From positions 190,880 to 254,879 of the forward strand of contig JAAOMT010000647.1 in assembly GCA_016748015.1 (NCBI GenBank): 64,000 nucleotides of DNA, in the 5' to 3' direction. This DNA is from Geosiphon pyriformis (taxonomy: Eukaryota > Glomeromycota > Glomeromycetes > Archaeosporales > Geosiphonaceae). The notes beneath the pieces are model-generated. The model was not told where the DNA came from and searched no databases. It was given only the letters and a program-made list of their open reading frames with translations. This document shows, one piece after another, positions 45,105 to 54,190 of this stretch. Made by a program: the position numbers and the translations under genes. Each line of letters opens with the position of its first letter. Positions within the stretch are counted from its first letter, which is position 1.

Positions 45105-45463
45105 ATACAGAAATTATTTGATGCTTTCGGTGGGAACAAATGGTTCTCCACATTAGATTTGGACAGTAGTTACTAGCAAGTAGCCATGAATCCAGTTGAC
45201 AAAGAGAAGACAGCATTTACTACTAGAGAAGAGAATTTCGAATTTGAAGTGATGCCATTCAGCTTAACCAATGTCCCAGCAACTTTCCAACAGCTAATGG
45301 AAATCATTTATATTGGCTTATTGTGGAAATCAGTAGTTGTATATTTGGACAACACCAATGTATTCTCAAAGACGTTTGATGATCATTTTCATCATCTTCA
45401 ACAAGTGTTTGAAAGACTAAGAAGAGCAGAACTAAAGTTAAATGCAACAAACTACTTCTTTGG
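45105..45463 (+). pseudogene. pol: G7 reverse transcriptase, middle part
   Basis: Same frame: LDLDSSY-stop-QVAMNPVDKEKTAFTTREENFEFEVMPF, then SVVVYLDNTNVFSKTF with YLDN instead of YLDD (45343-45354), and LRRAELKLNATNYFFG, where H1 cuts in at 45464. RT resumes at 55176 with KTELKFLGHIVSKDG. Confidence 0.88.
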
Positions 45464-46437
45464 TGTTACTGAAGGTTTTTGGTCTCTTTTTTGTAATGTT
45501 ATTGATACTTATTTGCTGTGAATTCACGTTTTCTGGATGTGGTTAAACCTCCAGTAACTGAATTTTTAACTTCAAATTATCTCCTATAATTTGAACTTGC
45601 TGGGCTTATGAGTGGAATAACCAATTCCATGCCAGTTGCTTTATGTAGTTACGTTGTAGTAAACGTCAACTCTTTCCCAAGAATTGCTCATCTGGGAGCT
45701 CACTAAAAATGTGTAGTTACTTTGCTGTGAAAGTCAACTCTTCTATAGGAATCTCGTCTGTAGGCTACCCTAATGATTGTAATAAGAAAAGAAAAGAAAA
45801 ATAAAAGAAATGTAAAAAAAATAGGATTTTATCAAGAGAAACGTTTTCTATCCAGGCCTGGAGTCACTAACAGTCTACTGAAATTGGTAGCTAATCAATT
45901 TCAAAATGTTAGTTGGGTTTTTGGGGATTTTCCAAGTACAATAATTAAAGAATTTGGTTTTTCGAATTATTTGATATTTATTTCTTTTTGTGTGTATAGG
46001 AACATTTTTAAGAGATAAATCTAAAGTAAGATACATTTTCTCGAAGAGAGAAGCTCTTCTTTTATACAACTTGTCATAACACTATTCTATGAACTTGAAC
46101 TTTTGCTATTTTCTACAATTTTGCTGAACTAAAGATACATTTTGGCAAACTACAAGTTATTTCTGCAAACTATTAGATATTTTGGTGAACTATCAATTAT
46201 TTTGGTGAATTTCTATAAATTTCGGCAAACTTTTGAATGTTATATAGTTCGGATTAATCATCGCAATTAGGTTACATTTGTGTTGTGTACAATTTGGGTT
46301 ATTAATTAAATGATAATTTCGGACATTCTTTGCTAATGTAATAAGTGATAATTTGAAACAATAATATATGCTAATTAATGATAGGAATTATAAGATAGTT
46401 TTATGCTAAATAATATCTCTAATTTCATCTGGTAACA
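45464..46437 (-). repeat. H1 3' LTR (974 bp)
   Basis: TGTTAC (left) to GTAACA (right) in plus reading. It differs from the 54191-55175 copy by about 34 transitions, no transversion I could find, and an 11-bp deletion near 46250. Its U3 has tandem-like units of the type TTTTGGTGAACTA (about 46110-46245). Confidence 0.95.
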
Positions 46438-46891
46438 TAACCTCCTCCTCAAAACTAAGCTCCGTCAAAGTCCAAGTACTGTCTGTTATTTCCAGATAAT
46501 AATCCAAAATTATTGAAGAAATTTGGTCTGAAAATTGTTGAAATTTCAGTTCTGTGAGCTTTCCAATGTATTGAATCTTTAAAGATTGAAAAATTCGGTT
46601 TTGTAGTACATTTTCACAGGTATGGAATAGGTCATAAAGTCTAAGAGCAGCTCTAAGCCTGTAGTGACTATTTGTTGATCCAGCTGTGGTCTTGAATTCA
46701 TTGTGGAGTTGTTTCTGAATAGCTTCTTTTGTGAGGTTTGCTGTTGTAAGTTCCAGTTTCCATTTGTAGAGTGTTTTTCCAATGTGAAAATATCTATAGA
46801 TTGGAGGATATTCAGTGTTTTCCTCATTGAGACACAGTTGAAGTTTTTGTTGAATTGTAGCATTTGGTGGAATACTAATCGGAGTGAGCAT
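46406..46891 (-). CDS. H1 ORF3 (161 codons, intact, ends inside the 3' LTR)
   Basis: Uninterrupted from ATG (46889-46891) to a stop at 46406-46408, about 30 bases inside the 3' LTR, so the polypurine tract is coding (EEEV). Charged, helix-prone protein; no signal peptide, membrane segment or cysteine motif. Blocks: YPPIYRYFHIGKTLYKWKLEL, AALRLYDLFHTCENVLQN and GKLTELKFQQFSDQISSII. The last aligns with GKITNAQFKELQTQITQVI of family-G ORF3 at the same genomic position, and the YFHIGK and YKW parts resemble YFHLGQ. I infer homology. Function unknown; an envelope is unlikely. It may be translated from a spliced or downstream mRNA. Confidence 0.82.
   Translation of the reverse strand: MLTPISIPPNATIQQKLQLCLNEENTEYPPIYRYFHIGKTLYKWKLELTTANLTKEAIQKQLHNEFKTTAGSTNSHYRLRAALRLYDLFHTCENVLQNRIFQSLKIQYIGKLTELKFQQFSDQISSIILDYYLEITDSTWTLTELSFEEEVMLPDEIRDII
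46438..46452 (-). promoter_or_regulatory. H1 polypurine tract
   Basis: Minus strand TTGAGGAGGAGGTTA abutting the 3' LTR; it also encodes part of ORF3. Confidence 0.82.
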
Positions 46892-47011
46892 TAGGTTTTC
46901 TCTTAAAGCAAGCTTTAAAAGTTTTGGCAGGTAAATTCCAGTATAACTTCTTGTGTTCTTTTTATNNNNNNNNNNNNNNNNNNNNTTTCTTTTTTTTTTT
47001 TATTTTTTTTT

Positions 47012-47052
<41 letters not shown>

Positions 47053-47110
47053 TGATTTGTTTTTGTGAGATTGTTTCTAAATTATAAGAGAATAACTAAT
47101 AAAATTAAAT
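46892..47110 (-). other. H1 spacer between integrase and ORF3, with assembly gap and poly-T
   Basis: 46966-46985 is a run of 20 N. 46986-47051 is nearly pure T (poly-A on the coding strand). The true length and frame relation between integrase and ORF3 are therefore unknown. The rest shows a decayed lysine-rich reading and no recognisable gene. Confidence 0.9.
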
Positions 47111-48420
47111 TAAGTATTTAGGTTGGAAGGTTGTTCAATGACAACTATTGGTTCTAAGTTTCAGGGAATATCTTCGGGACTGACCAAAAGGGAATGTGTA
47201 TCAATTTGTGGAATTAATGGTTCAAGATTGTTTCTGGAATGATAGTATTTCAAACGATCTCCATGTGCAACTTTTGCTAGGATTTTGTCATCAAGTCTTA
47301 GCTTGTATGATCCGTTGCTTAGGACTTCATGGATAAAAAATGGTCCATCTCATTTATTTTCAAATTTTCTACTCCATTGTTTTTTAGCTTTAGTTTTGTG
47401 TAAGAGAACTTTGTTTCCAATTTTGAATTTATTGGTGACTGAAGGCAATTTGTCATTATGCCGTTCTTTTTGTTGAGCTTGGAAGTGTTCAATATGGGTG
47501 GCTGCTATTCGTTGTTTTCCTTCTAATGTGCTAAGCAGAGTGTAGGCTCTTCGCTGAAGCATTTCTTGGAAATTGTTTTCATTGATCAGTTGTGCTGGGT
47601 ATGTTTCCACTATAAAACTAATTGGTAATGTTGCTGTCCTTCCATAAGTTAAATCAAATGGTGTGTGTTTCGTGGTATCTTGTTTTAATGTTCTATATGC
47701 TAGTAACACTGATGGAATAAAGAGATCCCATTCTTGCTCAAAATTGGTTGAGACTTTGGCTAATGACTCACACAATGTTCTGTTAAAATGTTCCACAAAT
47801 CCATTTGTTTGTGGATGGTAGGGTGAAGACAGAGGTCTTTTGACATTAAATCATTCACAAATTTCTTGTATCAGGTTGTTCACAAAGTGTGTTCTCTGAT
47901 CGGATAAAAGTTCAATTGGACATCCATGTTTACAAATGATGTTTTTGTAGATAAAATTTGCTACTGATTTTGCATCTGCTCGTTGAATGGCTCTGGCTTC
48001 AGGCCATTTAGTAAGATAGTCTACAGCTACTGCAATATAACAGTTTTCTTGAGTGGTAATAGATAGTGGTCTGACTAAATTGATACCAACTCTGTCAAAA
48101 AGCTGTCCAACTTTGATTGAATTTAAAGATTCTGTAGGGCAAGTTCCTCCTTTTCTTTGACAACTATTACAAGATTCGACATATTCGTAAATGTCTTTTT
48201 TCATTCGAGGCCAAAAGTAGTATTTTAGTGTTCTTTGGGTGGTGCTATCTTTTCCGAAGTGTGCTGATGAAGAATCTGAGTGCATATTGTATAAAATGGT
48301 CTCTTTTTCCTGTTCTTGTATTAATCTGAGTGGTTTGGTTGGGTTTTTGAAATTTCGATGATAGATAATATTGTTGTGTAGAAAATATTGTTTGGCTTGT
48401 TGTTGTAATTGATGTTTTTT
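47110..48420 (-). pseudogene. pol: H1 integrase
   Basis: 47851-48285: MHSDSSSAHFGKDSTTQRT and SCNSCQRKGG (HHCC zinc domain), then RVGINLVRPL, where the first catalytic Asp is Asn (G to A), and LLSDQRTHF (second Asp). After a stop, 47350-47796 starts at VEHFNRTLCE (Glu) and continues LLAYRTLKQDTTKHTPFDLTYGRTATLP, KIGNKVLLHKTKAKKQW and, further left, a WDGPFFIHEVL block. It ends near 47120. Apart from the Asn the core is well kept. Confidence 0.87.
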
Positions 48421-48429
48421 GTCTGGGGA

Positions 48430-49800
48430 TCAATCTGTTGGGATTGTTAATGTCTCCAAATATTGTTTGAGATTGTTGTAGTTTTCGGGGTTTATTGTTT
48501 GTTGTTTTAATGCTGTTAATTCAAATGGGTGTTGGTTTTGTTTTCTAATTTTGCCTCATTCTTGAAAGACAATCAACATTGGTGTGGAGTTTTCCTGATT
48601 TGTGATGTACGATATATTGGTAATTAACTAAAAATCTTGTCCATCGGGTTTGTTTTGCATTCAGCTGGGTGTTTTTGTTTTGAAGCCATTTAAGTCCAAT
48701 ATTATCAGTGATAATATTAAATTTTTTGGGTCTGAGGTAAAGGTTGAAGTGATGTAGGGTCCAGATTACTGCTGCGGTTTCTAATTCTGTTGTGGGGTAG
48801 TTTTTTTTGGCTGGCTTTAATGTTCTATTAGCATAAGCAATTACTTGCTTATTTCCATTGTCATCTAACTGTGATAGGATGGCACCAAAGACAGTATAAG
48901 AAGCGTTAGTTGCTAACCAGAATTGGTTGCTGAAATCTGGGTAGGCGAGGATTGGAGCTGTTGTGAGTTTTTTCTTAAGTATCTCGAAGGCATTTTGGTG
49001 TTCTTCTGTCCATTTGTATTCGACATTTTTAGTAGTGAGCTGGTTGAGGGGTTTTGCAATTTCTGAGAATTCTTTGATGAATTTTCAGTAATAGGATGCT
49101 AATCCAATAAATCCTCTTAATTCTGTGGTATTTCGTGAAGTCTTGAAATTCTTGACAGTACTGATTTTTCTGGGGTCTGGTTTAATTCCATCTTTGCTAA
49201 CAATGTGACCAAGAAAAGCTAAACTTGTTTTTCTGAAGTAGCATTTTTCAATGTTCAGTTTCAATCCTGCTTTCCGTAATTGTTAAAAAACTTCTCGCAG
49301 GTGAATTAAATGTAGCTCGAAAGATGATGAATAAACATCAGTGTCATCAAGATAAACTACTACTGATTTTCAAAGGAGGTCTTTGTAAACAACATCCATG
49401 AGTCTTTGGAATGTTGCTAGTGCATTGCATAATCTGAAAGACATTACATTAAATTTGTAATTTCTTCCTTGAGTAGTGAATGTTGTTTTGGAGTGGTCTT
49501 TGGGATCCATAGCAACTTGCCAGTATCCACTTTCTAAATCTAATGTTGAAAAGTATTTGGACTTTCCAAGGGCATCCAACATGTTATCAATTCGGGGAAG
49601 AGAATAGGCATCCTCAATGGTGACACTGTTGAGTTGTCAGTAATCAACACAAAATTATATCTTTCCATTTTTCTTTTTAACTAAGACCACAGATGAGGCC
49701 CATGGGCTCATTGATGATTGAATAAGCCCATTGTTAAGCATTCATTGTACTTCTTCTCAGATAAATTGGTGACTTTCTGGGGCAACTCAATAGGCTTGTT
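48430..49800 (-). pseudogene. pol: H1 reverse transcriptase and RNase H
   Basis: 49370-49582: ALGKSKYFSTLDLESGYWQVAMDPKDHSKTTFT, then after one stop SVVVYLDDTDVYSS with an intact YLDD box (about 49330-49365). AFLGHIVSKDGIKPDP and RGFIGLASYY mark the thumb. RNase H: TNASYTVFGAILSQLDDNGN, YANRTLKPAKKNY, ELETAAVIWTLHHFNLYL and ITDNIGLKWLQNKN (with the usual Asp of the first motif now Asn). A frameshift lies between 49370 and 48420. Stops replace Trp, Gln and Arg. Confidence 0.87.
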
Positions 49801-50383
49801 GTCGCCTTGGTTTGGCATTTCTTGTATAGATTTGGTGTTGAACCAAATCAGTTCTTCCTAAGTTATTGTTGTTTTCGGCAAAGATGTCAGTAAATTCTGC
49901 AATTAGCTCTTTGAGCTGGGTCTGTTGTTGTGGTTCAAGTTGTTCCATGTTAATTCGAGATAGTTTTTCTATGACAACATGGTAGTTTTCGAAGCTGGGA
50001 TTTGAGTTGGTTTTTGGTATTAAATGTCCAATAATTTCAGAGAAATCGGGAATTATTTGGGGTAATTTTTGTTGAAATATATTACTGTGAATAACTCCAA
50101 TTTCTAAATTATTTAATAAAATTATGGGGTAATTATTGGGGTTGTAAAAAGTAACTTGGACTTTCTTTGTTCCTTCTGGAATATAAATGTTTGGGATCAA
50201 AATATTATGTTCTAAGCAGACTTGTTCATTGGACTCAAAAATTTGTTGTGTGGTTGTTGGCTTTGAGCAGATGTAGATTTCCGGATATTCTCCAAAGGGT
50301 AAGATAGTAATCAGTTGTGGAAGTCTGAGAATCTGGTGGGATTCATTCTATGTGTTAAGAGCTATATTAATTGGAACTGTGAA
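49801..50383 (-). pseudogene. pol: H1 beta-type region and pre-RT block
   Basis: 49787-50200 is open: IPNIYIPEGTKKVQVTFYN, LEIGVIHSN and IIPDFSEIIGHLIP, the same order as INLHIPAKS, YNNT, IGYL and IPDFPQLCGYV in family G, then LEPQQQTQLKELIAEFTDIFAENNNNLGRTDLVQHQI, the block before RT. 50201-50383 links to dUTPase with two stops. Weakly conserved small domain of unknown role. Confidence 0.72.
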
Positions 50384-50920
50384 TCATCCAGTTGAACCAA
50401 AACCTTGGGTTCCTCTATCACTTTTTCCTAATTGTTCTCTTTGATTGACTAGTTGCAAACCCGAAATGTTGATTAAGGGTAGGTAAATAGCTTGGGCAAT
50501 TTTTTCAACATGTTCAATCTTGACTGGTTTGTCAGTTTCATTTTGAAGCATCACTGTTATGTCTCCAATATATCCAGCATTGATTATTCCTCTTCTGACA
50601 TTGATTTCTTTGCTTGCCAGAGAGGACCAGGAGGCGATTTGAACCATTGCTCTTGGCGGGATTTCAAGTGCAATTTTGAGGTTGATTTTTGTGTGAAATT
50701 TGGGTTTGAGAACAAGAGTATCCTTGCCTGAATATCTTAGGTCATATCCAGTATCAATTTCGTGTGCTTTTTCAGGTTTTATTCCTTGTCCATTGTTGTT
50801 GAAGTATTTAAGTTGTAAGGCAAGCTGATTTTCGATAAGGTAGATGGGTGTTGTTTCAATTTCTTCCGTTTTTTCAGGTTCTCCAAATTTAATTTCATTC
50901 TCATCATTTTCGCTGGGCAA
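50384..50920 (-). CDS. pol: H1 dUTPase segment (178 codons open)
   Basis: dUTPase motifs in order: EIDTGYDLRYSGKD (55-67, motif 1), ASWSSLASKE (96-105, motif 2 with Trp for Arg), RRGIINAGYIGDI (109-121, motif 3 with Asn for the expected catalytic Asp), KIAQAIYLPL (140-149) and RGTQGFGSTG (169-178, intact motif 5). Length and order fit a trimeric dUTPase domain of about 130-140 residues. The Asp-to-Asn change is G to A and probably inactivating. An acidic N-terminal tail precedes it. It lies between the Cys-module and RT as in family G. Confidence 0.88.
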   Translation of the reverse strand: MPSENDENEIKFGEPEKTEEIETTPIYLIENQLALQLKYFNNNGQGIKPEKAHEIDTGYDLRYSGKDTLVLKPKFHTKINLKIALEIPPRAMVQIASWSSLASKEINVRRGIINAGYIGDITVMLQNETDKPVKIEHVEKIAQAIYLPLINISGLQLVNQREQLGKSDRGTQGFGSTG

Positions 50921-51700
50921 GGGGATACTAAGAGCATAGCATTCAGGACACTATTGTTCATTGCAAGGCATAATGCATTCTTCACATAGTTTAATGTTCA
51001 TTTGCTCTAATCATTGAATTTAAGCTTTTTGGGTCGGGTAGGTGTAACTTGCAATTTGGTGGTAGACTTTTACTTCATCTTTGTAATCGAATCCAGCTAA
51101 TTCCATAGTGTATTCAATGTATTCTGCTTCCTTCATTTGACGGACATCTTCCTTGGTAGCTCCATTAATTAATGCCATTGCTAAGTCGAAAATCATCTTG
51201 GCATCATGAGGGTAGTGATAAAGTTTGTTGAGAGCACTGTTGTATGCTGCATTAAAAGGTGTTCCTCTTTTTACTTTTTCTGAAATTGATAAAACATATT
51301 GACAGGTCTGATCGCAGACGCCTCCTCTCATTGCTACATCAATCCAATTGCATTCTTTTGGTAGCATATCTCCACAAGTCAAACAAGAGATGTTGTCCCA
51401 TTTTCCGCTCTTTTTTATTAGATGGCCCCATTACTCTCTGTGGCAAGCCTTGCAATAATAACAAGTATAATTCTCATATTCTTCTTCAGGTAAAATGCAG
51501 GCTCCCATTAACGATAGTTTCTTGTGACAGTTCTTACATTTAAGGAGAATATAGGGGCATTGTTTCCTTGGTTCGGGTTTTGAGTAAGATATATTCCATC
51601 CAGAGGTTTCGGGTTTAGTGTGTGGGGTAAAATATTCTTGTTCTGTTTTATCGGCCCAGTTGGACGTTGATCCAAGAGCCATGAATGTTTCGATTATTGA
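50921..51700 (-). pseudogene. pol: H1 Cys-rich module
   Basis: 51431-51682: LKCKNCHKKLSLMGAC, EENYTCYYCKACH; then SGKWDNISCLTCGDMLPKECNW, RGGVCDQTCQYVLSISEKVKRGTPFNAAYNSAL (51020-51382), a helical DAKMIFDLAMALINGATKEDVRQMKEAEY block like EDEIWRMAYAMSEGATTEELREIK of family G, and at 50930-50990 LCEECIMPCNEQ-stop-CPEC, the five-cysteine motif. About 200 residues with at least 14 cysteines. Conservation of order and spacing across the two families supports a real domain; zinc binding is inferred. Confidence 0.8.
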
Positions 51701-52270
51701 TTTTTTTTCTTCTGGTTCAAATTTAAAAGCTGGGACTTTTTCAGAGCATTTGTTGAATATACCACAAATGACAGGTACCCGGGCATGTTGTCCTTGGTAG
51801 GAGATTGTTAACTCTTGTGTTTTCCAATTCAGATTAGCATTGGCTTTTTGAAGCCAATCATTTCTGACAAGAGCTTAGTACTGGGGTGCATCCATTACAA
51901 GAACTTTGACTGGAATGGTGATTCCATCAAGAGTAAACGGAAAATTGTCAATTTCTTCTACTGGAGTCTTTTTCATGCCATCAGCAGTAACGATTACTGT
52001 TTGAGCTGGTCAGTCGACATTTCTTTTCAACTGTTGCATTAACTGGTAGGTGATAATGCTTCCGGCGGATCCACTGTTTAGGATCAAGCGAATTGGCTTT
52101 CCTTCTACTTCAGCTTCTGTGTATATTGCAGTGATGGCTTTTTGCTCATTAGCCACTGCATTGCTAAGCAAGAATGGTGATTCATTTGCTCCAAATTCGA
52201 AAGGAAAGATATCAGAGAGATTGGCGTTTTCAGCAATTCAGGCTGGTGGAATAGTGATGTGGTTATGAGA
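51701..52270 (-). pseudogene. pol: H1 aspartic protease
   Basis: DIFPFEFGANESPFLLSN, EQKAITAIYTEAEVEGKPIRLILNSGSAGSIITYQLMQQL: the active-site DSG is NSG, so the catalytic Asp is lost by a G-to-A change. Then VTADGMKKTPVEEIDNFPF, QYQALVRNDWLQKAN, LTISYQGQHARVPVICGIF. Same frame as gag; a stop near 52238. Confidence 0.86.
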
Positions 52271-52740
52271 AGGGTTTTGTTGTTGTTGTGCTGCAGCTCT
52301 ATCTTCCGAGAGTGCAGTATGGTGAAAATCTTGTTCTTCCAGCATTGTTAAATAACTGGGTTGAGTGTGGTAGTAGTTGGGTCTTGGTTGAGTGGTATTT
52401 TGGAGAACCAATTGGTTGTTCAAACTGATTCTACTGTTGTTTACTTGGTATCAGTTTTGTGGTGTAAATTGATTTTGTGTAATCAGTCTTTGAGTAAGTA
52501 CTTGATAATGTTGTGTGGGTGGTTGTTGGTATTGCTGTTGGATTGGTTGTGGGGCGGGCTGATAATAGTTATTTTGGTATTGGGGTCTTGGTGGATAGTA
52601 AGCTAGTGGTGATGGTTAATAATAAGATTGCTGTGGTGGAGAGTAACATTGATTACCCCTATTTTGTTGGTCTCGTTGTAGCTTTCTACAATCTCTTTTT
52701 CAGTGGCCAGAGATTCCACAGTAATGGCAATTCTGAGGCT
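52271..52740 (-). pseudogene. gag: H1 zinc knuckle and Q/P/Y-rich linker
   Basis: Knuckle CHYCGISGH-stop-KRDC at about 52688-52731 (TGG to TGA). The linker is rich in Gln, Pro and Tyr (QPAPQPIQQQYQQPP). 52238-52423 open: LQNTTQPRPNYYHTQPSYLTMLEEQDF. Confidence 0.8.
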
Positions 52741-54150
52741 GGTTATTGGAAAGTGGTGCAAAGTTATTTTGATTTTGTCTTTGGGGTGGTTGATATCTTT
52801 GTTGTTGTTGGTTGATAAAATAGTTTTCGACCTTCTTTGTGAGTTGGTCAATTTTTTTCTCAGCTGCTGAGCTGGTTTCTCCAATTGCCAAATTTACAAG
52901 TTTTGTATGATTGGTCTCTTTCATGGCCATTTTGTATCTTTTCGCATGCTGTATGACAGAGTTTAAATCTTCTGGCGCGTGTGGGTGAACTTTTTTAATT
53001 AGTTTATCTTTTAGACCAGCGATAAATTGATCCAAAATTTGAGCATCAGAATAATAATCGTTTGTCTCGAGTTGGCAAATCCATCTGAGAAGTTTGTTGA
53101 ATTTTCCAATATAAGTTATAACAGATTCGGAGGGTTCTTGTTTGATATTTCGAAAACAATTACAAAGAGTAATAGAGGTATTATTGTCAGTGAACTGTTC
53201 AAGGAAGGCTGCTTTGAAAGCATTCCAATCATTGAATGGGGCAGCCAGGGTTTCAAACCATTTTTCTGCTGTTCCTTTGAGAAAGTATGGAATTGTTCTT
53301 AACATTCTGGTGGCATTCCATCCATTTGCATCTCCGGCTTTAGTAACTTGGTTGAGCCATTCTTGAGGACTGGTCTCAATGTCTTCTCCATTAAAATCAG
53401 GGATTTTTGTGATGTATGTTGTTATTTCATCTTCTTCGTTTTCACTGTCTATTGATTCTTCTTCAGTTATTTCAGAGTTGTTTTTTTTGTTTGCTGCTGT
53501 CTCAGAGTGTTCACTTTGATTTTCAGCTAGAAAATCAAGGAGATTGGAACTAGTTTGAAGGGGTTTTTGTTGTCTGGTGGGACTTCTGAGTGATGTAAAA
53601 TCTTCTGGTCTTGCAAATCAATTCAAAGGTGAATTAGGTGTTTGTGCTTATGCAAGTAAAGCTGGAAAAGGTGTGATAGTAAGTGGAAGTTTTGAGCTGG
53701 TTCCTTGTTCAGGTGTTTGTAGATGTTTGAATGATTTTTTGGGAGTATTGGGTGTTGTGTGAACAGGTCGGTTATCTTTTTGTCTTTTGTTGCTACTGGT
53801 TTCAGGTTCAGATTCGAGTTCAAAGGCAAATTGTGCATTTGCAGAATATTTTTCTTTACAGAATCAAATGATATTATAATTGAGTTCCTCAAAATAAGTA
53901 GTGCAAGCTTCAGCACTAATGTTTTCTAATTCAGTGTTGGAATAGTGTAGTATGTTCTCAAGAAAATTTCTTTTAACTGTTGTAATGTTATAGTTCCTAA
54001 AGAGGTAGTTGTTGATTCAATTTTCGATGTATTAAAAAAGTGTTTTCTTAAAAGCTATGATTCCATCACATATTTCAAATTGTTGTTTACAGTGTGTATA
54101 AATCGATTGATAGTACTCTAAAGTTGTAATGTCTGGGGCGGTCACCACTT
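52700..54150 (-). pseudogene. gag: H1 gag
   Basis: The 201-codon run 52700-53305 is the gag core: MLRTIPYFLKGTAEKWFETL, DWNAFKAAFLEQFTDNN, RNIKQEPSESVITYIGKFN, LDQFIAGLKDKLIKKVHPHAP and a helical AAEKKIDQLTKKVENYFINQQ tail. To the right the same frame continues through an acidic stretch (about 53400-53510) and Pro/Ser stretches to VTAPDITTLEYYQSIYTHC near 54140, with about five stops. No in-frame ATG exists at the start; an ATG overlaps the primer site in another frame. Confidence 0.83.
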
Positions 54151-54172
54151 TGAATTTGTTGCTGTGTTATTT

Positions 54173-54188
54173 CCATGGGAGAGCACCA
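54173..54188 (-). promoter_or_regulatory. H1 primer binding site
   Basis: Minus strand TGGTGCTCTCCCATGG, two bases inside the LTR. The complement ends GGGAGAGCACCA, tRNA-like but different from family G after the first seven bases. Confidence 0.82.
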
Positions 54189-54190
54189 AA

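Noticed and set aside
45773-46018. Similar Lys/Phe-rich open runs inside family-H LTRs (also 54500-54745 and 38300-38488)
   Set aside because: They occur only because the LTR is repeated; X1 breaks the frame and no domain is visible, so coding is not supported.
52361-52815. Plus-strand hydrophobic Val/Leu/Trp runs that look like membrane proteins
   Set aside because: They are antisense to the Gln/Pro-rich linker and gag of H1.
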